DNA from: Pseudomonadota bacterium
Lineage (GTDB): Bacteria; Pseudomonadota; Alphaproteobacteria; Caulobacterales; Caulobacteraceae
Assembly (NCBI GenBank): GCA_023432855.1
Contig: JAEZEZ010000105.1
Coordinates: 1-16,537, forward strand
Reading direction: 5' to 3'
DNA length: 16,537 nt
In this document: positions 5,733 through 13,436 of the stretch, piece by piece
How the letters are laid out: every line of letters begins with the position of its first letter
How positions within the stretch are numbered: position 1 is the first letter of the stretch
Made by a program: the position numbers and the translations under genes
The notes under the pieces: generated by a model
Databases searched by the model: none
What the model was told of the DNA's origin: nothing
What the model saw: the letters and a program-made list of their open reading frames with translations, nothing else

Positions 5733-6830
5733 CTAGCGCGCCACCTGCTCCACCAGGTCGGCCAGCTTCGCCGCCGCATCGGGGACCGCGACCGAGCGGG
5801 CGGCGGCGGCCATGGCGGCCAGCCGGTCCGGGTCCGACAGCAGGCCCTGCAGCACGTTGGAGACGTTGTCGACGGTGAAGTCGTCCTCCTCGATGACCAC
5901 CGCAGCACCCGCGTCGACCAGTTGCCGGGCGTTGAAGCGCTGGTGGTCGTCCATGGCGATCTTGAGGGGCACGAGGATGGCCGGAACGCCGGCCACGGCG
6001 ATCTCGCAGCAGGTGGAGGCGCCGGCGCGGCCGATCATCAGGTGCGCCGTCCCCAGGCGGGCGGCCATGTCCCGGAAGAAGGGCGCGACCTGGCCGGCCA
6101 CATTGGCGTCGGCGTAGACGGCGCGGGCGGTCTCGAGGCTGTCGTGGCGGGTCTGCTGGTCGACGCTCAGCCGGTGGCGAAGCGCCTCGGAAAGCTGGGC
6201 CACCGCGCGGGGGACGGTCTCCGACAGCAGGCGCGCGCCCTGGCTTCCGCCGGTGACCAGCAGGTTGAGCCGGCTTCCCGAGGCATCGTAGGCGCGGCCG
6301 TGCAGCGCCCGGATCTCGGCGCGGACCGGATTGCCGACCACGTGGGCTGAGGCCTTCACCTTCGGCGAGGCCTTTTCGAGGATCGGAAAAGCGCAGGCGA
6401 CCGCCGAGACCTGGCCCGCCAGCAGCCGGTTCACGCGGCCCAGCACCGCATTCTGCTCGTGAATGACGGTCGGCCGGCCCTGGGTCTTCGCCGCCAGCAG
6501 GGCGGGCAGGGACGGATAGCCGCCGAAGCCCACCACCACCGCCGGGTCCAGCCGGCTGTAGGCGGCGCGCGCCTGCAGCACGCCCTGGGTGATCTTCACC
6601 CCGCCGCGGACCGCGCCAATGGGGTCGGTGGTGCGGAAGGTGGCGGCGTTCAGCGCCAGCCGCTCCTCGGCCGGAAACGCGCTGGCGTACTGGTCGCCGC
6701 GCGCGTCCGTGGCCAGCACCACCTTCCAGCCCCGGTCGGTCAGGGTCCGCGCCAGCGCCTCGGCGGGGAACATGTGCCCGCCGGTTCCGCCCGCGGCCAG
6801 GACGGCGGTCCTCTGCGCGGCCCCGCTCAC
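5733..6830 (-). CDS. murG: Lipid II synthase MurG (UDP-GlcNAc : lipid I GlcNAc transferase)
   Basis: MurG is a GT28 glycosyltransferase on the inner face of the cytoplasmic membrane. It adds GlcNAc to lipid I, giving lipid II. The 365-residue product has the N-terminal glycine loop AAGGTGGHMFPA (12-23), VVGFGGYPSLPA, the HEQNAVLGRVNR segment, the second-domain loop VTGGSQGA and the UDP-GlcNAc-binding GRAGASTCCEIAVAGVPAILVPLKIAMDDHQRFNA. The start is a GTG at 6830 sharing bases with the ftsW TGA (GTGA overlap), with no ribosome site of its own. Initiation therefore probably depends on ribosomes finishing ftsW. It is the last gene of the rsmH-to-murG run, and its stop lies 4 nt from that of the convergent lipoprotein gene. 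I see no clear terminator between them. Confidence 0.96.
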   Translation of the reverse strand: MSGAAQRTAVLAAGGTGGHMFPAEALARTLTDRGWKVVLATDARGDQYASAFPAEERLALNAATFRTTDPIGAVRGGVKITQGVLQARAAYSRLDPAVVVGFGGYPSLPALLAAKTQGRPTVIHEQNAVLGRVNRLLAGQVSAVACAFPILEKASPKVKASAHVVGNPVRAEIRALHGRAYDASGSRLNLLVTGGSQGARLLSETVPRAVAQLSEALRHRLSVDQQTRHDSLETARAVYADANVAGQVAPFFRDMAARLGTAHLMIGRAGASTCCEIAVAGVPAILVPLKIAMDDHQRFNARQLVDAGAAVVIEEDDFTVDNVSNVLQGLLSDPDRLAAMAAAARSVAVPDAAAKLADLVEQVAR

Positions 6831-7996
6831 GCGAAGGCGCCGGCGCGCGAGAGGCCCTCTCCGGGGGCGTAGGCGCCCGGGCGGCGCCGCGTCAGCGCCA
6901 GGGCCAGGCCCAGCGTCAGTCCCATGGCCAGCATCGACGAGCCTCCATAGCTGATGAAGGGCAGGGTCATGCCTTTGGTGGGGATCAGGTTCAAGTTCAC
7001 GGCGATGTTGATGAAGGCCTGCTGGCCGAACAGCACGAACAGGCCGGCCGCGGCCACCTGCTCGAACGGGTCGGACAGGCGCATGGCCTTGAACAGTCCT
7101 CGCACGGCCACGAAGCCGAACAGGCCGATGAGCAGAAGCGAGAACATCAGGCCGAACTCCTCGGCCGCCACCGAGTAGATGAAGTCGGTGTGCAGGTCCG
7201 GCACGTGGCGCTTCATCACCCCCTCGCCCGGCCCGCGCCCGAACAGGCCGCCGGCGGCGATGGCCTCGGAGGCGCGGTCGATCTGGTGGGTGTCGGCGGC
7301 CTCGGCGCCCAGGAACTTCTGCACCCGCGAGGCGACGTGGTCGAACAGGAAGTAGGTGGACACCAGCCCGCCCACGGCCACGGCCCCCAGGCCGAGGATC
7401 CACTTGAACGGCACGCCCGCCATGAAGAAGCAGGCCCCGAAGGCGACGGTGACCAGCACGGTCTGGCCGACGTCGGGCTGGATCAGCAGCAGGGCCACGG
7501 TCAGGCCGTAGAGGGCGAAGGCGATGGAGATGCCGGGCACGCCGTTCCCCTTCTGCCCCTCGGCGAACATCCAGGCGGCGAGCACCACCAGGGCCGGCTT
7601 GACGAACTCCGACGGCTGCAGGCCGAACGGGCCGAGGTCGATCCAGCGCTGGGCTCCCTTGGCCGTGTGGCCGAAGAAGGGAAGCATGGCCATGACGATG
7701 ATGGCCCCGATGAAGACGAAGAAGGCGACGCGGCGCACGCCCCTGGGCGACATCATCGAACAGCCAAGCAGGATGGCGGCGCCGATGACCGAGAACACCC
7801 CCTGGCGCAGGGCGAAGTGCAGGTCGTTGTCGATGCCGATGCGCGCGGCCGCGGCCGGGCTGGCGGCGAAGCTCAGGGCCACGCCGAGGAACATCAGGGC
7901 CGCGACCGCGCCGAGCAGCCAGTGGTCCACGGTCCACCACCACAGGCCGACCGGCGAGCGGTCGGTGCGGGCGAAGGGCTGGTTGTAGGCGCTCAT
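6827..7996 (-). CDS. ftsW: Septal peptidoglycan glycosyltransferase FtsW
   Basis: FtsW is a SEDS-family polytopic membrane protein that polymerises lipid II at the septum together with FtsI. The 389-residue sequence is hydrophobic throughout, with about ten membrane segments after a ~24-residue cytoplasmic start. SEDS signatures are AKGAQRWIDLG (112-122), LQPSEFVKPALV (126-137), IQPDVGQT (172-179), GLFGRGPGEGV (250-260), the loop HTDFIYSVAAEEFG with the presumed catalytic Asp271, and GMTLPFISYGGSSM near the end. The choice of FtsW over RodA rests on its position in the cluster. The ATG at 7996 overlaps the murD TGA as ATGA, and its own stop overlaps the murG GTG, so it sits in the middle of a coupled murD-ftsW-murG chain. 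Confidence 0.96.
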   Translation of the reverse strand: MSAYNQPFARTDRSPVGLWWWTVDHWLLGAVAALMFLGVALSFAASPAAAARIGIDNDLHFALRQGVFSVIGAAILLGCSMMSPRGVRRVAFFVFIGAIIVMAMLPFFGHTAKGAQRWIDLGPFGLQPSEFVKPALVVLAAWMFAEGQKGNGVPGISIAFALYGLTVALLLIQPDVGQTVLVTVAFGACFFMAGVPFKWILGLGAVAVGGLVSTYFLFDHVASRVQKFLGAEAADTHQIDRASEAIAAGGLFGRGPGEGVMKRHVPDLHTDFIYSVAAEEFGLMFSLLLIGLFGFVAVRGLFKAMRLSDPFEQVAAAGLFVLFGQQAFINIAVNLNLIPTKGMTLPFISYGGSSMLAMGLTLGLALALTRRRPGAYAPGEGLSRAGAFA

Positions 7997-9417
7997 GCGG
8001 CGTCTCCGTGGGCTTCGCCGGCGGGCCTGGCGCCGAGCGCCTGGACGGCGGCGCGGAAGGCCTCGCCACGGGCCTCGAAATCGGGGAACTGGTCGAAGGA
8101 GGCCGCCGCCGGCGACAGCAGCACCACGGCGTCCTCGCCGGTGGCCGCGGCGTCGGCCAGGGCGTCGGCCACGGCCCGGTGGATGTCGCCGCTGAGGGTC
8201 CAGGGCGCGCTGGAGCCCAGGGTGGCGGCGAAGGCGTCGGCCGCCTCGCCCACCAGATAGGCGCGGGCCACGCGGCCGAAGAGGTCGGCGAGATCCTCGA
8301 TGCCGCCGTCCTTGGCCCGCCCGCCCGCAATCCAGAACACCTTCGGGTAGCTCTGCAGCGCCTGGCGCGCGGCGTCGGTGTTGGTGGCCTTGGAATCGTT
8401 GATGAAGCGCACGCGGCCGACGCGGCCGACCTCTTCCATCCGGTGCGCGAGGCCCGGGAAGGTCATCAGGCCCTCGACCGCGTCGTCCTGGCTCAGGCCC
8501 AGCGCGCGGGCGGCCACGAAGGCGGCGGCCGCGTTCTGCCAGTTGTGCCGCCCGGGCAGGGAGCGCGCGCGGGTCAGGTCCGCGACCTCGATCGTCCGTT
8601 CGCCGGTGGAGTCGTAGAGGATGCCGTTCAGCACATAGACGCCGCGGCTGATGGCGCGGCCGGAGGAGATGGGCCGCACCGCGGCCTGTCCGCGCGACAT
8701 CATCTCGGTGCAGATCTGCTGGCTCCAGGGATCGTCGACGCCGATGACCGCCGTGTCGCCGGGCCCCTGGTTGGCGAAAATGCGCCGCTTGGCTGCGACG
8801 TAGCCGTCCATGCCCCCGTGCCGGTCGAGATGGTCGGGCGACAGGTTCATCAGCACGGCGACGTCAGGCCGGAAGCTGGTGGTCAGGTCGAGCTGGTAGG
8901 AGGAGGTCTCCAGCACATAGACCGCGCCCGCGTGGACGTCAGGCAGTCCCAGCACGCCGACGCCGATGTTGCCGCCGATGCGCGCGTCGCGGCCGGCCTG
9001 CTTCAGCACCCAGCCGACCAGGGCCGTGGTGGTCGACTTGCCGTTGGTGCCGGTAATGGCGACGGTGCGCGGCCGCTGGCTCATCGGCGTCAGCGCAAGG
9101 GTGCGGGCGTAGAGCTCCATGTCGCCCACCACCTCGACCCCGGCCTCGGCGGCGCGGACCGCCGTCCAGTGGGGTTTCGGATGGGTGAGCGGGACGCCCG
9201 GCGACAGCAGCAGCGCGGCGAGGCCCGACCAGTCGGCCGCCTGCAGGTCCTCGACCTCGAAGCCTTCGCCGGCGGCGGCCTCGCGCGCGGGGGCGTTCTC
9301 GTCCCACAGGACAGGCTTCGCTCCGCCCGCCTTCAGCGCGCGCGCGGCCGTGAGCCCGGTGCGGCCGAGACCGAACACCGCCACCCGCCTGCCTTCGAAG
9401 CCCCGAACCGGAATCAC
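7993..9417 (-). CDS. murD: UDP-N-acetylmuramoyl-L-alanine--D-glutamate ligase
   Basis: MurD adds D-glutamate to UDP-MurNAc-L-Ala using ATP. The 474-residue product starts MIPVRGFEGRRVAVFGLGRTG, a UDP-binding domain. It continues with the P-loop TGTNGKSTTT (122-131), ETSSYQLD, NLSPDHLDRHGGMDGYVAAKRRIF (with the Lys typically carbamylated in Mur ligases), GLAHRMEEV and NDSKATN, typical of MurD. The start is a GTG at 9417. A purine run (AGGGGGG) ends 9 nt before it, in the 22-nt gap after mraY, the widest gap in the upstream run. Its TGA overlaps the ftsW ATG. A few linkers look longer than in E. coli MurD, but all core motifs are intact. Confidence 0.96.
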   Translation of the reverse strand: MIPVRGFEGRRVAVFGLGRTGLTAARALKAGGAKPVLWDENAPAREAAAGEGFEVEDLQAADWSGLAALLLSPGVPLTHPKPHWTAVRAAEAGVEVVGDMELYARTLALTPMSQRPRTVAITGTNGKSTTTALVGWVLKQAGRDARIGGNIGVGVLGLPDVHAGAVYVLETSSYQLDLTTSFRPDVAVLMNLSPDHLDRHGGMDGYVAAKRRIFANQGPGDTAVIGVDDPWSQQICTEMMSRGQAAVRPISSGRAISRGVYVLNGILYDSTGERTIEVADLTRARSLPGRHNWQNAAAAFVAARALGLSQDDAVEGLMTFPGLAHRMEEVGRVGRVRFINDSKATNTDAARQALQSYPKVFWIAGGRAKDGGIEDLADLFGRVARAYLVGEAADAFAATLGSSAPWTLSGDIHRAVADALADAAATGEDAVVLLSPAAASFDQFPDFEARGEAFRAAVQALGARPAGEAHGDAA

Positions 9418-9439
9418 GCCCGCCTGCCCCCCTGAACCG

Positions 9440-10564
9440 TCATCTGAGTTTCAGGGTCGAGAGGCCGATCAGTGCCAGCAGCGCCGCGACGATCCAGAAC
9501 CGGATGACGATGGTGCTTTCGGCCCAGCCCAGCTTCTCGAAGTGGTGGTGGATGGGCGCCATGAGGAAGACGCGCTTCCTGGTCAGCTTGTAGTAGCCGA
9601 CCTGGATCATCACCGAGAGCGCCTCGACCACGAACAGGCCGCCGATGATGCCCAGCACGATCTCGTGCTTGGTGCTGACCGCCATGGCGCCGAGCGCGCC
9701 GCCGAGCGCCAGCGAACCGGTGTCGCCCATGAAGATCTTGGCCGGAGGGGCGTTGTACCAGAGGAAGCCCATGCCGCCGCCGATCAGCGCGGCGCAGATC
9801 ACCGCCACCTCGCCCGTGCCCGGGACGAAGTGGACCTGCAGGTAGTTGGCGAACTGGAAGTTGCCGACGAGGTAGCTGATGACGCCGAAGGCGCCGGCGG
9901 CGAACATCACCGGCACCACCGCCAGCCCGTCGAGCCCGTCGGTGATGTTCACGGCGTTGGAGAAACCCGCGATGGTGACGGCGGCGAAGGCCACGTAGAA
10001 GACGCCGCCGAACAGGGCGAGGTCGAGCAGCAGGTTCTTGAAGAACGGGAAGGCGATCGAGGTCTCGAGCCCGGGCGTGGACGGCGACTCCGGCGCCAGC
10101 AGGATGAGGCTGGTCACCGCCACGATGGCGATGAGGAACTGGAAGAACAGCTTCTGCTTCCCCGACAGGCCTGCGGAGGTCTGCTTGGTGACCTTGGCGT
10201 AGTCGTCGATGAAGCCGAGCAGGCCGTAGCCGGCGGTCACGCCCAGCACGACCCAGACGTGGACGTTGGTCAGGTCCGCCCACAGCAGGGTGGCGACCGT
10301 GACCCCGGCCAGGATCATGAAGCCGCCCATGGTCGGCGTGCCCCGCTTGGTCAGCAGGTGGCCTTCGGGCCCGTCCTCGCGGATCGGCTGTCCCCGGCCC
10401 TGTTTGGCCTGGATCCAGCGGATGAAGCGCGAGCCCATGGCGACGGCGAGGATCCAGGCCGTGAACAGGCCAAGGCCAATGCGCACCGTCAGGTACTTCA
10501 GCAGGTTCAGGAACGGCAGCTGGTCCGCATAGTCGGCGAACTGGAGGTACAGCAGGTAGAACAT
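9440..10564 (-). CDS. mraY: Phospho-N-acetylmuramoyl-pentapeptide transferase MraY
   Basis: MraY transfers phospho-MurNAc-pentapeptide from UDP to undecaprenyl phosphate, making lipid I in the inner membrane. The 374-residue protein has about ten membrane helices. Conserved parts are GTPTMGG (75-81), GFIDDYAKV with the Asp pair (120-121), NAVNITDGLDGLA (203-215), FMGDTGSLALGG with Asp281, and the loop MAPIHHHFEKLGW with the His triplet at 339-341. The ATG at 10564 is separated from the murF stop by one base, so it is probably translated by the same ribosomes. It hands lipid I to MurG, whose gene is three positions downstream. Confidence 0.97.
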   Translation of the reverse strand: MFYLLYLQFADYADQLPFLNLLKYLTVRIGLGLFTAWILAVAMGSRFIRWIQAKQGRGQPIREDGPEGHLLTKRGTPTMGGFMILAGVTVATLLWADLTNVHVWVVLGVTAGYGLLGFIDDYAKVTKQTSAGLSGKQKLFFQFLIAIVAVTSLILLAPESPSTPGLETSIAFPFFKNLLLDLALFGGVFYVAFAAVTIAGFSNAVNITDGLDGLAVVPVMFAAGAFGVISYLVGNFQFANYLQVHFVPGTGEVAVICAALIGGGMGFLWYNAPPAKIFMGDTGSLALGGALGAMAVSTKHEIVLGIIGGLFVVEALSVMIQVGYYKLTRKRVFLMAPIHHHFEKLGWAESTIVIRFWIVAALLALIGLSTLKLR

Positions 10565-10565
10565 C

Positions 10566-11987
10566 TCAGGCGTGCTCCTCCGCGGCGGCGTCCAGCGCCG
10601 CCAGGGCCCGGGCGATCTCCGACGCCTTCGAGCCGTTGGATCCCTTCACCATGACAAGGTCGCCGGGGCGCACGGCGCGCGCCGCCTCCGGGGCCACCTC
10701 AGAGGCGGTGGGCGCGTAGCCGCCGCGCCGGTCGGTCGGCAGCGCGTCCCACAGGTGCTTCATCTCGGGCCCGGCCAGGAAGACCAGATCGACGTCGGCC
10801 GCCTCGATGGCCGCGGCCAGCGCCGCGTGGTGCTTCGCCGAGTCCGCGCCGAGCTCGAGCATGTCGGTCAGCGCCACGATGCGACGGCCGCCGGGCGAAG
10901 GGCGCCGGGCGCCCAGGCTGGCCAGGGTGGCCTTCATGGAGAGCGGATTGGCGTTGTAGCTCTCGTCGATCAGGACAAAGACCCCGCCGTCGAGGGCCAC
11001 CGGCCGCTCGCGGCCGCGTCCCGCCAGTGGCGCGAATTCCGACAGGGCCGCCAGCCCGGTCTCGACCGGCACGTCGAGCGCATCCAGCATCAGCAGCACG
11101 GCCAGGCTGTTGGCGCCCCAGTGGAAGCCCGACTGGGCCAGGGTGAAGGTGTGGTCGCGGCCCCAGATGCGGGCGCTGACCCGGGCGCCGCCGGCCTCGG
11201 GCTGGAAGTCGAGGAGCCGCGCGTCGCAGGTTTCCTCGGAGCCGAAACTCATGACGCGCGCGCCCTGGCGCAGGGCCGCCTGCTTCAGCTGTCCGAACCA
11301 GGGGGTGTCGCCGTTGATGACGGCGACGCCGCCCGGCCCCAGCCCCTCGAAGATCTCGGCCTTGGCGGCGGCCACGCCGGCCTCGCCGTCGGGGAAGTTC
11401 TCGGTGTGCACCGGCCCGACGGTGGTGATGCAGGCGGCGTGCGGCTGGACCATGCGCGACAGCGGGCCGATCTCGCCGGCGTGGTTCATGCCGATCTCGA
11501 AGACGGCCCGGGCGGTGTCGCGCGGCATGCGCGCCAGCGTCAGCGGCACCCCGATGTGGTTGTTGAACGACTTGACCGAGCTGTGCGCGGCGCCGGCCAG
11601 TTCGAGCCCGGCGCGGATGGCCTGGGTGACGCTGGTCTTGCCGACCGAGCCGGTGACCGCGCCGCGCCGCACCTCGGGCGCCCGGTCGCGGGCGAAGGCG
11701 GCGAGATCCTCGAGTCCCTTCAAGGTGTCGGCGACGACGACCGCGGCGCCGCCCTCCACGACCCGTTCGGTCAGGGCGGCGACGGCGCCGGCGGCGAAGG
11801 CCTGGCCCACGAAGTCATGGCCGTCGCGCACGCCCTTCAGCGCCACGAACAGATCGCCCGGCTTCACTTCCCGGCTGTCGAAGGTGACGCCCGTCGCCTC
11901 GAAGGCGAGGCCCTCGAGGCGGCCGCCGGTAGCGGTCAGCACCTCGGCGGCGGTCCAGAGGCGTTCAGGGCCTTGGCTGGCGGGCAT
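10566..11987 (-). CDS. murF: UDP-MurNAc-tripeptide--D-Ala-D-Ala ligase
   Basis: MurF adds the D-Ala-D-Ala dipeptide made by Ddl to UDP-MurNAc-L-Ala-D-Glu-meso-DAP, finishing the soluble precursor used by MraY. The 473-residue protein has the N-terminal domain motif GVTFDSREVKPGDLFVALKG (33-52) and the MurF-style P-loop TGSVGKTS (112-119). It also has KSFNNHIGVPLTL, EIGMNHAGEI, TTVGPVHTENF, IDESYNANPLSM and the terminal MVKGSNGSKASEI. The ATG at 11987 follows the murE stop directly with no intervening base. The alanine-rich C-terminus looks ordinary for a GC-rich genome. Confidence 0.97.
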   Translation of the reverse strand: MPASQGPERLWTAAEVLTATGGRLEGLAFEATGVTFDSREVKPGDLFVALKGVRDGHDFVGQAFAAGAVAALTERVVEGGAAVVVADTLKGLEDLAAFARDRAPEVRRGAVTGSVGKTSVTQAIRAGLELAGAAHSSVKSFNNHIGVPLTLARMPRDTARAVFEIGMNHAGEIGPLSRMVQPHAACITTVGPVHTENFPDGEAGVAAAKAEIFEGLGPGGVAVINGDTPWFGQLKQAALRQGARVMSFGSEETCDARLLDFQPEAGGARVSARIWGRDHTFTLAQSGFHWGANSLAVLLMLDALDVPVETGLAALSEFAPLAGRGRERPVALDGGVFVLIDESYNANPLSMKATLASLGARRPSPGGRRIVALTDMLELGADSAKHHAALAAAIEAADVDLVFLAGPEMKHLWDALPTDRRGGYAPTASEVAPEAARAVRPGDLVMVKGSNGSKASEIARALAALDAAAEEHA

Positions 11988-13436
11988 TCAAACTGTCTCC
12001 CCCTTCAGGGCGCGCGCGATCTCCGCCGCGTCGTCGAAGGGATAGACCGTTTCGCCGACGATTTGACCCTGTTCGTGACCCTTTCCGGCCACCACCAGCA
12101 CGTCGCCTTGTCGCAGGCCCGCAACCGCCTCCTCGATGGCCCGGCGCCGGTCGCCGATCTCGCGGGCCCCGGGGGCGTCGGCGAGGATCGCCTGGCGGAT
12201 CTCGGCCGGGTCCTCCGAGCGCGGGTTGTCGTCGGTGACGATGACCACGTCGGCCATGCGCGCGGCGATGGCGCCCATCTGGCGGCGCTTGCCCCGGTCG
12301 CGGTCGCCGCCGCATCCGAAGACCACGACCAGCCGGCCCCTGGCGTGGGGCCGCAGGGCCGCCAGGACCGTCTTCAGACCGTCAGGGGTGTGGGCGTAGT
12401 CGACATAGGCCTCGCCGCCTTCCGGGGCGGCCCCGATGTGCTGGAGCCGGCCCTGGGCGCCCTTCAGGCCCTCCAGCGCGCCGAGCACCGCCTCGGCCTT
12501 GTCCCCCGAGGCCACGCACAGGCCCGCGGCGACCAGGGCGTTGGAAGCCTGGAACGCCCCGGCCAGCGGCAGCAGCAGATCGTACTGGATCCCGCCCGCC
12601 TCGATCTTCAGGCGCTGACCCTCCGGGGTCGCCTTGCGTCCCACCAGGGTCAGGTTGCGGCCGCGCTCGCCCACGCTGAACATCGACAGGCCGCTCATCA
12701 GGGCCGTGGACGCGAACGGGCCGTAGGCGTCGCTGTCGGCGTTCAGTACCGCGGTCCGGCCGCGCGGCAGGAGCTGTTCGAACAGCCGCAGCTTGGCCGA
12801 GCGGTAGGCGTCCATGCTGCCGTGATAGTCGAGGTGGTCCTGGCTCAGGTTGGTGAAGGCGGCGGCCGACAGGGTCACGCCGTCAAGGCGGCGCTGATCG
12901 ATGCCGTGCGAGGACGCTTCCAGGGCCAGGTGGGTGACGCCGCGACCGGCCAGGTCGGCGATCAGGCGCGCGGCGTCGGCGGCGTCGGGGCTGGTCAGGC
13001 CCGGGCCGGTGATGGCTTCGTCGCCAGCCATGACGCCCAGGGTGCCCATGCTCGCCGCCTTGTGGCCGAGCGCCGTCCAGATCTGGCGGCAGAAGGCGGC
13101 GACCGAGGTCTTGCCGTTGGTGCCGGTGACCGCGACGCAGGTCTTCGGCTGGGCGCCGTAGAAGGCCTTGGCCGCCAGCGCATAGGCGCGGCGCACGTCG
13201 CCCGAGCGGACCAGCACCGGCGCCAGCCCCTCGGGGGTGTCTTCCGGTGCGAGCACCGCGGCGGCGCCCTGGTCGAGCGCCTGCGGAATGAAGCTGCGGC
13301 CGTCGGCGGCGGCGCCCGGCAGGGCGGCGAACAGGGCGCCGGGCCCGGCCTTGCGGCTGTCGGCGGTGACGCCGGTGATGACCGGGTCGACCGCCACGTC
13401 GCGGCGCAGCAGCTCGGACAGCCGCACCGCGCTCAT
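11988..13436 (-). CDS. murE: UDP-MurNAc-L-Ala-D-Glu--meso-diaminopimelate ligase
   Basis: MurE adds the third stem-peptide residue. The 482-residue protein carries the domain-1 motif GVTADSRKAGPGALFAALPG (22-41), the P-loop VTGTNGKTSV (103-112), ALEASSHGI, NLSQDHLDYHGSMDAYRSAKLRLF with Lys215 as the presumed carbamylated lysine, and VDYAHTPDGL. It also has FGCGGDRDRGKR and AGKGHEQGQ. The DNPR motif at 403-406 is the marker for meso-diaminopimelate rather than lysine, as expected in a Gram-negative. The ATG at 13436 overlaps the ftsI TGA as ATGA, and its stop abuts the murF start, so coupling on both sides is likely. Confidence 0.97.
   Translation of the reverse strand: MSAVRLSELLRRDVAVDPVITGVTADSRKAGPGALFAALPGAAADGRSFIPQALDQGAAAVLAPEDTPEGLAPVLVRSGDVRRAYALAAKAFYGAQPKTCVAVTGTNGKTSVAAFCRQIWTALGHKAASMGTLGVMAGDEAITGPGLTSPDAADAARLIADLAGRGVTHLALEASSHGIDQRRLDGVTLSAAAFTNLSQDHLDYHGSMDAYRSAKLRLFEQLLPRGRTAVLNADSDAYGPFASTALMSGLSMFSVGERGRNLTLVGRKATPEGQRLKIEAGGIQYDLLLPLAGAFQASNALVAAGLCVASGDKAEAVLGALEGLKGAQGRLQHIGAAPEGGEAYVDYAHTPDGLKTVLAALRPHARGRLVVVFGCGGDRDRGKRRQMGAIAARMADVVIVTDDNPRSEDPAEIRQAILADAPGAREIGDRRRAIEEAVAGLRQGDVLVVAGKGHEQGQIVGETVYPFDDAAEIARALKGETV

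Noticed and set aside
5733..8330. One open frame of 865 codons on the minus strand ending with the murG stop.
   Set aside because: Only the last 366 codons are murG. The upstream part is Arg/Pro-rich and lies out of frame across ftsW and murD, whose real frames are intact. It is not a fusion.
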